Origin: Paralichthys olivaceus
Taxonomy: Eukaryota > Chordata > Actinopteri > Pleuronectiformes > Paralichthyidae
Assembly: GCF_024713975.1 (NCBI RefSeq)
Contig: NC_091103.1
Location: 1,659,501-1,723,500 of the forward strand
Direction of reading: 5' to 3'
DNA: 64,000 nt
The position numbers and the translations under genes were made by a program. The notes below the pieces were generated by a model. That model saw only the letters and a list, made by a program, of their open reading frames with translations, was not told the origin of the DNA and ran no database searches. This document shows, in pieces, positions 11,628 through 38,200 of the stretch (position 1 is its first letter; the number at the start of each line of letters is the position of its first letter).

Positions 11628-11820
11628 CTGTATCAAATCGTTTGAGGTTTTCAGTTCGTACACTCGGCTTCTTACATCGATAAAAAACAAGTCGAGGTGG
11701 AGACACAATCAAATGTCACATTATTAACAAATGTGCCTGATTCCACTGGCTTCACTCATTGTGGCTGATTCCCTGGGAGTCGTGGTTCCGGTTCACTGCG
11801 TCTGCAGAAGAAGGCGTTAC

Positions 11821-16364
<4,544 letters not shown>

Positions 16365-17197
16365 GATGACGAGACTGAGAGGACAAGCAGAAAGAGCCAA
16401 ACAGTTTGAGACACAGTGAAACACAAAGCAGTGCCGAATGTAGATCTCTGCAAACTGAACTGACAGATTTTTCATTTCATTTTGCCTCATAGGACCAATC
16501 TGTACAAGGACTCAATCTTCTGTCCTTCTCCATCAACTAAAGTGAGGAAAAACCACTAAACTCTTTTAACGATGTAAAATCAAGTTCAATTCTTCTGATA
16601 CAACATGAGAGAAGATTTAAAACATGTTTCACAGTCTCATGAAAATCAATACAATCAAATTGTGTGTTACAATAAACAGCAGAACGTGGATGGACAAAGA
16701 TATAAAATAAGATCCAAATATGGGTTTGATATTATATCAGAGGTGAAATGTTTCCAGTCTTTGTTAAGATCACACACAGAAATGACAGTGCTGTCTACGG
16801 CTGGTTGTAAAAACTGTTCAAACCTTTACAAATGATATTCAAAACTTTTGTGATACAGTCAATGTAATTTATTTAGGAAATTAATGCCAGTAAGACTTTT
16901 TTAAACCTTACAAATACCATGTTATTGAGATAAATTAGGACCTGCAGCTTCAGCCGCTAACTCTCAAAGCTCCACATGAGTAAATGCATATAAATGCATG
17001 AATAATATATAAATAAACACAGTTAAATAAATGTAATGAGTTGTATTATTGACGCTGCACAAGCTGCTTTTGATTGTTTGTAGCTGCGTCTAGCTAACCA
17101 GACCAGCTAGCGTTAGCCGCCGGCTGATCCTGCAGGATAGATAAAGAAATATTACTGAATATTATCACAACATAGAGTTTAATGATGTGATTCTCAC

Positions 17198-17793
17198 CTT
17201 TTGTATCCAGCAGAAATCTGACTTCTCTGTTTATTCACCGATGGTTTGATTTATTTTCCATTAGTGTCCGGACACAGCTCACTCTGTGCTGGCTTCACCG
17301 GAACAAGCGCCCTCTGCTGCCCCCAGCGGCCCGGATGTCGTCTTTAGCTACTTCCTGTTACTCATCTTGAAACTTCACCACCAGATCACAGAAAAACAGT
17401 TTTATTTTCATTTACTTTAATTCGTAGATATTTTTTTATGTCATAATATTTAATTTGTTTGATCGGTGACATTTCAGCGTGGGGACCTATTCAGTTAATG
17501 GGTAGGAACCATCGGTAATGTTTTGTGTTCTGCCCCGGAACCGGTACGGCGGGCAGTTTAAACTACCGGATGTGACGCGGAGGAGAAAACGGTTTCGGCG
17601 TCGCTTCGGTTCAAAATAAACAAAAGCTCGAGAGGTTCGTTCGTTTCTGTGTCTCGATGGTCGAAGTCACAAACTTTCATCTTCTCAAATGTTTCCCTCA
17701 CGTGCGCGTTGACGTCGTGACGCCGGCGGAGCTAGCGGCTAACCCCGCAGCTAGCTGCTCTGTGGGAAATGTCCGCTGGAGCGTTTCGAGAAA
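17198..17793. promoter_or_regulatory. Bidirectional med17/cep295 promoter region
   Basis: Contains the med17 5' untranslated exon (about 17198-17285, minus) and the cep295 leader up to the ATG at 17794. It is locally CpG-rich from 17530 on (CCGGAACCGGTACGGCGGGC; GATGTGACGCGGAGG, a CRE/ATF-like half site). There is no TATA box, typical of a housekeeping divergent promoter. Exact start sites cannot be read. Confidence 0.6.
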
Positions 17794-29795
<12,002 letters not shown>

Positions 29796-30238
29796 CTCAA
29801 TGTGAACGTTCTAGTTTTATCAATAAAGTATTTAAGTTATTTTAATCTTGTGCTCAAACTGAATTTTTAAAAAGTAACAGGTTATTAAAATGTCAGGCAA
29901 CTTTCAGATGAGTGTCTTTTAATTAGAAAACATTCATGAGGTCATTTACAGACGTTACTGTTTTTAAATGTTAAACTGAGAAAGTGAGCTGAGTGAACGC
30001 TCACTGTCGATTTGATGCAGAGTGTGACGTCCTGTTTTCAGATGCTCCATACCGACATCGATACAGATCTTTGGGATGAAATCCGTCAGCTCCCCCTGGT
30101 TCAAGCCTCCCTCTCTGAATCTCTCCTCCTCCTCCTCCCCTCTCCTCCTCCTCTCCTCAGATTCTCTGTTAGTTTTTTTAGATGTGTTGTTAGGAGCTCA
30201 GATCTCAGGAGTAAAAACAGCAGCTTCTCGTTGAGGTT
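29796..30238. other. Convergent cep295/ech1 3' region
   Basis: Short tail-to-tail spacer. Minus-strand ATTAAA at 29918-29923 is a candidate ech1 poly(A) signal. A CT-rich run at 30118-30160 lies in the ech1 3' UTR. No other gene is seen. Confidence 0.6.
29822..29827 (+). terminator. cep295 poly(A) signal AATAAA
   Basis: AATAAA 27 nt after the cep295 stop codon. Confidence 0.75.
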
Positions 30239-33200
30239 TCACAGTTTGGAGAAAGTCATGGTCTTGGGACTCTTCTTCTCCATGGACGCCTGAGCTGATT
30301 TGATGACATCATCGGTCTGAAGCATGCTCATGTTCCACGTGGCCTGTGGGGGTGGGGGGGGAAAGAAAGTGAGATCCAGCGACTGAGGCAGGATGATGCT
30401 GAGCAGGGATGTGAGGATGTTACCATGTAGTCCAGTCCCTCTGCCACGCTGTGGTCTCTGGAGTAGATGAGGTTGATTTTGGTGCCTTGCACAGCGACAG
30501 GACTTCGTCCGGCGATCTCCTCGGCCATCTCCACCGCCCCGGACATCATGGCCTCCTTATCTGCAAACACTCGGCTGCACAGAGAACGTGTGGTGGATTT
30601 TAAAATGTCCAACGTGTCGCTTCAATCAAAGGTTTGATGTGTAGTTAAATCTTTCCTCGACATAAATCTGCAGCTAAACACAGGAAATACACTGATGAGC
30701 CTTCGTCTCTATTTTGCTCCTGGATGTAGTGAAACGTTGAACCGAGGCTGTGAGAGGATCGTCTGTGGACGAGGTGTTTACCTGACCAGGCCGCTGCTCT
30801 TAGCTTCATCTGCGTACATCTTCCTGGCCGTCAGAGCCAAGTCGTTCACGAGGCTGGAGACAGAGCAGCCAGGACTTATTACATGAAGGGTTTTAAACTA
30901 TAAACTATGTTGTTTTACTTACTTTACCATGACCCTTTTAAAATCGTAGTACTTTACTACATAGAATACAACAGTAACCTCGTACATTTTACAAAAAAAC
31001 TTAACAGTACTGATACTGCTAACTTATAACCGTCACACTGGAGTTACTGTTTCACGCTTTGCACTGCACACACCAGGTTTAAGTTCTCGGTTTACCTGCG
31101 GCTGCCGATGACTTTGGGGAGTCTCTGCAGCGTCCCAACGTCTGCTGCAAGTCCAATATCCACTTCCTGTCAAACACAAAGTCTGATCATTGTCAAATAT
31201 ATTAGAAAACATCACATGTCCTTCAATACAGGGAGCAGTGGACTCATGCTTCACAAAATAAAAGAAAAGAAAGATTCTTCAGTTTATAATTTATGTATTT
31301 ATTTTCCTAAAATTAAACATTTGCACTGAAATTGACAAAGATAAATAATTCTCGTCTGTTTCACTGACTCTTTGTCTTCATCATCTTCATCGTCACATTT
31401 TCAAAATTCAGAGAATTGACTGACATGTTTTTACCTTCACCTGGAACCAGGCGTCCTGGGTGCACAGGCGGATGTCGCAGGCTGTGATCAGGTCGACACC
31501 TGCAGCAGAGCGTCCACAGTGAACTCACTTCCTCTGATTCACAATCAAATCATTTCATATAATCTACGATTTGTCATCTGTAATTACTTATAAATAAATG
31601 AACACGGCAAAATATAAAAGAAAGTAATAAAAAAAGAACTGAGCCGAAGTTACTCTGGAGAAACTGAGGTGAAAAGAATCAAAGGAAAAGATTCCGACTG
31701 TTAAAAGACAGAATCTGAGATTAACAGGAATTTCTCATCTGACTTTCACGCACATCCTCGTCAGAAGGAACCTGAACCAACTCTGTTTGTAGTCTGACCC
31801 CTGGTGGAACTCTGATGAACGTGAGGAAACATTGTGGTGTGTGATTCTCACCTCCTCCGATACAGGCTCCATGCACGGCCACGACAACAGGCTTTGGACA
31901 CTATGAGAAGAAAACAACAATTAAGGAATGATTATTAGAATAACTTCAGATATTTTCTGGATCACACAATCGTCTGCGTTCTTTTTTCATGTTGTTTTAA
32001 ATGATAAATCCGTCTAATGATTCCTCGCTGTGATGAACGGAACCCATCTCCAGCTCTTCTCACCTTCTCTATGACGGAGAATGTCTCTTGATACTTGGCG
32101 ATCTTTTTTCTGAGGTTCCAGGAGATTCTGGCCGCGTCGTCGCCCTGAGGTTGGAGCACGTCGCCGGCCATGTCCATCAGATCAATACCTGGACAACCAG
32201 GCAGCGGCAACATCAATAAACTCAACTCTATGATTAAAAAACTGCACAAATGAAAATGGGAGAACGGTCTGATCCCCACCAGCTGTGAAGAGCCTCCCTG
32301 CTCCAGAGACGACCACCACTCTGCAGTCTGGGTCTGCGGCGAGATCGTTAAAACAATCCACCATCTCACTGCCAGAGAAGAAAACAACAAACCGTCCTGT
32401 CAGCTGATTAATCAATTCCAGTGTTTCTCATTTTCACTTGGAAGCTGCTATTAAATTATTCAGTATCATTAGTGTCTCTAATAAATGAACTGATGACACG
32501 TTTGTGATTCTGCTGTCGCCTCAGTGACTCTCAGAATATCTACGAACTCATTTTGATAATCACATTTTCAGTTTATTCTATAAACAATATTTGCACAATA
32601 CTCTGTACACACGTACTGTAAACCAAGGAAAACTACAGTGTGGCTTTCTTGTGCAGTAAAACTACATTTAAATTGTTGAAGGTAAATTCTTCCATGTTTT
32701 TAATTCAAAATATAATTAAACATGGATTTCCGTCCAAACATTTGTCACTAGTTTTATTATGATTCAACATTTGTTTTGAATGTTTCTAACGGCTGTGACC
32801 AAAGCTAATAAATATATATAAATATATATGAAGAAGACTCTTGCCTCCAGAACGCTGAGTTCATGGCGTTGAGTTTGTCAGGACGATGAAGCTCCACATG
32901 TGTGACGGACTTGGCCGGATGACTGACGGCGAGCGTGGTGAACGGAGACGTGGGACCGCCTGAAGACGACATGGCTCTGACCACAGACTGGCTGGAGGTC
33001 CACAAACCTCGGTCTGAGAGAAATTAACAGAGCGATAAGAAGACGAGGTGATCCTGAGCAAAACTGAAAACAACAGCAGGACACAGAATTCTTCTGAGGC
33101 CAAGAAACTCTGATGATTAGGATCCGTGGAATAAATACATGTACGTCTACACAAGGTCAGAGAAATACGAGAAGCTCTGACCCCAGTTCATGATTTATGA

Positions 33201-33852
33201 TTTGATCATCATGACTTTTAACAATGTCACTACAATTATTTTCACTGTGGATGGTTTGTTTGAATATTTATAATAGTTTCGGTTTCCCTCAAACTTTACA
33301 AGTTTTAAAACAAGATTAAAACAAGTTTTCTATCATGAGTTAAAAAAGTAAAAGCATCAAACATCTGAGAATCTGAAACAAACAAACAGCTTCAGTTAAA
33401 AACTGATGTCAGACTCATGGAAACTACTTTTCACTGCTTCAACAACTAGTTAATCAATGAACAAGAGAAACAACATGTTCACATTTTACATTGAGTTATT
33501 TTACTGGGCTCGTTTTCACACTGGCTGTTATTGCTAAGCTAACATTAGCTTCCTGTTGTGACCTTTCACCTAGAAACACTCAGATCTCCTGTTGACCTCA
33601 GACACGAGGATGTGACGAAACCACACGGAGCTGAAACATCTGCAGGGTTCACATCTGTCAACATCACAAACAACACAACAGCTACACAACAGCTAACAGC
33701 TAAACAACACAACAACAGCTAAACAACACAACAACAGCTAACAGCTAACAACAGCTAACAACAGGAAACAGCTGATGAAAGAAACAAGCTAACGACAGAA
33801 ACACGAACCTGTGGCACTTACATTTGCTGACAGCTGATCTGAGGCTGAACAT
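30239..33852 (-). CDS. ech1: Delta(3,5)-delta(2,4)-dienoyl-CoA isomerase
   Basis: Crotonase-fold enzyme that isomerises 3,5-dienoyl-CoA to 2,4-dienoyl-CoA in beta-oxidation of odd-position unsaturated fatty acids, in peroxisomes and mitochondria. Exons: 33822-33852, 32845-33013, 32280-32368, 32064-32188, 31852-31900, 31435-31499, 31096-31166, 30782-30853, 30424-30574 and 30239-30343; 308 residues (human 328). The N-terminus MFSLRSAVSKYRGLWTSS is basic and amphipathic-like, as in a mitochondrial presequence. The C-terminus is SKL, a PTS1 signal. The fold motif HGACIGGGVDL and the acidic residues in QDAWF, KEVD and AADVG, which align to the rat catalytic Asp/Glu/Asp set, are present. Intron 2 has a GC donor (32843-32844). 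The hnrnpl neighbour matches human 19q13. Confidence 0.96.
33660..33780. repeat. ACAACAGCTAA-type simple repeat in ech1 intron 1
   Basis: Irregular alternation of ACAACAC, AGCTAAC and AGCTAAA blocks, close to the first ech1 exon. Confidence 0.7.
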
Positions 33853-33905
33853 CGCTGGTTGTAAAATCCTCAGAGTTCAACGATCGATCAGAGAAGAGTC
33901 CACCT

Positions 33906-34023
33906 GCTGCAGTTAGCTGGAGTTAGCCTGGAGCTAGCTGCAGTTAGCCTGGAGCTAGCTGGAGTTAGCTGCAGTTAGCCTGGAGTTAGCTGGAGTTAGC
34001 TGCAGTTAGCCTGGAGCTAACCG
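33906..34023. repeat. GTTAGCCTGGA-type minisatellite at the ech1 5' end
   Basis: About ten units built from CTGGAGTTAGC, CTGCAGTTAGC and CTGGAGCTAGC. It starts about 55 bp upstream of the ech1 ATG on the gene strand, so it lies in the leader or core promoter. Confidence 0.9.
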
Positions 34024-34748
34024 ACGCTCCACAGGACCACCGACGCCCTGTCTCAGATCTTCGGTGATGACGTTCACTGGATTCTACAGGAGCAGGAACA
34101 CACAACATCTGTGACGTCACACTGCGGGTTGTAAATCAGTGACAACACACTTCAGTGACCCTGCAGCTAGCTTAGCTTTAGCCTCCTTCACAGCTGGATA
34201 CGGTGGCCGATGAAGCTCAAAGTGGAAAGTCAAATCGGAAAGCGCTCCCCTGAAAAATGAAATAAAGACATTCTGCTAATTTAAGATCGAGCTCAAGCTC
34301 CACAGATGTGAAGGAATACCAGAGACTCAGAATGACTCAGAGGAAAATAAAGTGAAGTCGATGAGCAGAGGAAAACCCTGAAACACAGAATCTCTTCTGG
34401 ACAATGTCTGCATGAGTGAGACTGTTAGAGAGGAAGTAGTTAAATGAGACGATCAAGTTATTTTGAGATGAAGGTCTGAGGTTCAGGTGGAAACCCTGAC
34501 GCCCGGTGTGGATGAGAACAAACATCCACAGACGAGGTCTCCACAGACGAGGTCTCCACAGACGAGCACCGAGGACTCTGACCCAAGAGTAGTTTAAAAA
34601 CTCTTTATCTTTGTTTGTGTCACTTTTAGTGAGATTTGTTCTAAAATAAAATAAAGGTTCATTTTAACTCGTCTACCAAAGACACAGAACAGAAATAAAC
34701 AACATTCTGAAAAACTCACAATAAACTCAACTTTTATATTGAATTTTT

Positions 34749-34754
34749 TTTATT
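34749..34754 (-). terminator. hnrnpl poly(A) signal AATAAA
   Basis: Minus-strand AATAAA about 490 nt beyond the hnrnpl stop codon. Confidence 0.5.
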
Positions 34755-35246
34755 TTCTTAGAACAAAATTCTTGCAGAACTGAATCGGCAGCAATTAAAA
34801 TAACACAAAAAGAAAAAGAAATGTGAGCCATAATAAAAGTTTCAAAAAACAGCTCTTACAAAAACCACGTTGCCCTCTGCCACGGCGCCACCTGAGCGTA
34901 AAACCTTGTCTGTCACGTACACTTCCTCACAGGCTACTGTATAAGCATAATACAAAAAGTAAAAAGGACAACTTAATAGACACACGGGTACTGATACTCT
35001 ATCAACCACATCTGGGGCATAAATATCAAAAACTTTAAATGTTAGCACTTGTTACATCTGCTTTATACCAAATATAAGGAATTTGTACTTCAGGGATTAA
35101 TCTCATTGTGAAAGAAAACGTTTCACAGTATTTTCAGAGTTTTTTTGAAAATCAATTTTCCCAGGTCTGTTGTTGCAAGCAGTCATGTCTAAGTACAAGT
35201 GAACATGGGAATGGCGGACCAATCTTCGGCTTCCCGGCTAAAAGGT

Positions 35247-38200
35247 TCAGTTGGCGTGCTGAACGGTGGAGAAGCACAGTTTGAGGGTGTAAGGGTAAGG
35301 ACCAGCTGGAGAGAGAGTGGGTGAGAGAAAAGAGAGGAATCAGTCAGTTTCACGTCTGTCACATGTTCAACATCATCAACAGTCCTACTCGCTCCCCTGT
35401 GGACATGTTCCCGCTGTATCCTCACATATTTTAGTCTTATGAGAGCTGACACATACGGACAAGTGGAGCAGTACCACCAGAAATCCCAGGGGCAGCGTAG
35501 CCAATAGTTCAAGTTAATAGTCCACACAACACGAGGAAGAATTCCCTGCCCACGTGTCCCAACGGATTTGATGGCATCACAGACAACGTGTTTATGTTGC
35601 TGCTGTAGCTTCTTTCGTAAGAGCTACGTTATCACCACGTTTCTTGTAAAGACAGAATTAATCTGTGAGATGTTGATCAAACATCTGTTAAAAGTGTTTT
35701 TACACATACTTGCGTTTTTCATCTGGAAGTGATTCATCAAGGCGAGAGCCTCCATGGCGTCGTTGATGGACTCCCACTCTAGCAGACCTGAAGCGCTGCG
35801 GTCACTGGGAGCTGCGCCACCTGGTGGGTGGAGGAATCAAACTTAACACACACTGCAAACAGAGAAATATCTGCATCCAGTGTGAGGAGGGGGCAGGTTT
35901 CTCATTATTTGTTTCCCTGGTTTAATTTCTTTAATTGAAAAACTCTATTGTTACTCTACTTGTGGGTAAAGTAAAGATACTGAACTTGAATATAAAATAT
36001 AACAGCAGTCACATTTATAAATATTCTATATGTGATAATATTTTAATGAGCAGAATGGTAGCAGCTTACTTTTTCCTGTGAACATTTTGACATTGATGGG
36101 AACCTTGACACCGAGCTCATCACAGATCTGTAAAGAGAACATGCGTTAGAGACTGTGCGGCATCACTCCTGATGATTGTTGGTGATGATTTAATTTGAAC
36201 CGAGTAGACACAGAAGAAAAATGGGTGTGTGCGTGTTAGAAACAACTTTTCTACAGACCTGAGAGAAAACCTCTGGTGTGACGTCTGGCTGGGCGTTGAA
36301 GAAGTGCAGCACGTTGCTTGGATGCTGGATGCGGTTTTTTGCGGCCTGTTCTGGCGAAGTGAACCGGTTGTTCCTGGAGCCGTGGAAGTCCTTGAAACTG
36401 CTGGAACCGTCATCCAGCTCGTAGCACTGACCGGGGACGATGGCTTGCTGCTTGGACACACTGCAGGGATGGATATCAACACGGTTAGAAATCTATTCAT
36501 CATCAGATCAGGAGGGAAACCAGGAGTGCTGATAATGTGATGCCTCACAGAGGAAGCGTGAACACAACCGTGGGAATCAAACTCACCACACATTCAGCTT
36601 TTGCCCAAACAGGAAATTGTTGTTGAGATGAGTGATGGCACGATCTACAGCATAGCAGTCTCCCATTTCCACCATGGCTGCCCCAGGCTTGCTCTTCATG
36701 AATTTCACCTGAGAATAGTGTCACACAACAATTATGAGGTTTGTGCAGTAGAGCTCCATTCTGAGACAAAGATCTTTTTTGTACAAACACACCAGGTGTG
36801 CAAACGGCCCAGAGCAAGGTTGTCTGGTTCAAGGTGGCTCGCATTTCAGTGCATGTTTCCTAATTCCAAAATGCAGCAAAGCCACACCCATGTCATTACA
36901 TTTCTTTTAAACAATGAACCATGAGCACAAACCAGGAACAAGAATCAAGTTAGTACATGAAGGGTTAGAAAAGGTCACAGTTCGAGTCCCTGGGTTTTAC
37001 TGTCACATTAGCTCGGCGTCTGTCGATGTCTGTTATTATATGTGTGAGACACAAGATGAAACATGACTGAAACTATTCATAGAACCACGTCATTTATACA
37101 CACATGAGACTTTAAACATTAAAACAGCAGCTGACAGTTTTTCTTATGAACAGATTCTGTTGAGTAAATAGTTGCACTCCCTTTGTGTGTCTGTGTGTTG
37201 TGATCTGAGCTTCTTGAGTCCAGCTCTGATGAAACCTCCCAGACAGACAGGCACATAAACACACCTGGTGCCACGGCAACAACTTCTCTCTGTAGTTTCA
37301 CTTTCTTGATGTGTTTATTTTGTAAGATATCCACATTTCTCTAAGAAGTCTTACAATATCTTGTTTTTTGAAATGTTTACAGCAACTTGGTGTGGCGCTA
37401 TGATTTCACATGAATGTTTGCCTGACAAAGCTGTTAATTACAAGTTAGATTTCCTTTACCATCACAGGGGATATAGACCCATTGATATACTGACCCTCTC
37501 TACATTGCCATAGAGACAGAAGATATTGAAGACACGGTCTGCATTCATCTTGACGGGTTCCAATCCATACACCATGACCACCGGAGAATCAGCATGAGCA
37601 CCGTACTCGCCAGGAGGAGGAGGAGGGGGTCCGTAGCCGGGCCCATAGCTTCTTGCTCCGCGCCCTCTCATTGGTGGACCCATACGTCGACCCTCATAGG
37701 GAGGGGAGCCGTAGCTCTCGTCATAGCCGTGGTAACCTCCTGAAGAGGAAAAAGTACTGATGAACAATCCATTTCTTTAAAACACCGTCACTGGCTAAAG
37801 AAATAGATTTGGTCCCTTTATCGGACCTCAGCTTCACACTTGAAAGTCTGAACCAAGCTTTACGTGTTTGTTCAGTTGTTTCCATTTGATCTGGTTTCAC
37901 ATTATTTGACAAAAGCCGTCGTCCTAAACTTTTATGTGATAAGTAGTTTCAATGGGTGGGCGTGTCTCAATGGGGTTTCTTGTTCCCTGGGAGACTTACC
38001 ATAATCAGGAGGGTGGTCACCCAGCAGAGCAGGTTGTCTCTGGCGCTTGTTAGGGTTGGCGACAACATCCTCTACACGAGCAGGAAGACAACAAAGGAAC
38101 ACAGGGACAGGGAAATAAAAAAGACAAATGAAGACAACAAAAGGAGACTGGAAACAGGTCTGACTGAAATCCCTCCCCGACAGTAGAATGCCTGAGCAGT

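Larger units (their letters stand above)
11108..11820. other. Convergent vstm5/med17 3' region
   Basis: Carries both 3' UTRs: ATTAAA at 11200-11205 for vstm5 (plus) and AATAAA, seen as tttatt, at 11622-11627 for med17 (minus). Positions 11465-11545 (ccactagggggcgac...tcgtccatctttattt) resemble a common teleost SINE-like repeat. No further gene is seen. Confidence 0.6.
33853..35246. other. ech1 promoter side and hnrnpl 3' UTR
   Basis: Holds the ech1 upstream region with its minisatellite (33906-34023) and the hnrnpl 3' UTR, which probably ends after AATAAA at 34749-34754 (minus). A short triplicated string CAGACGAGGTCTCCA lies at 34530-34565. No other coding exon is seen. Confidence 0.55.
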
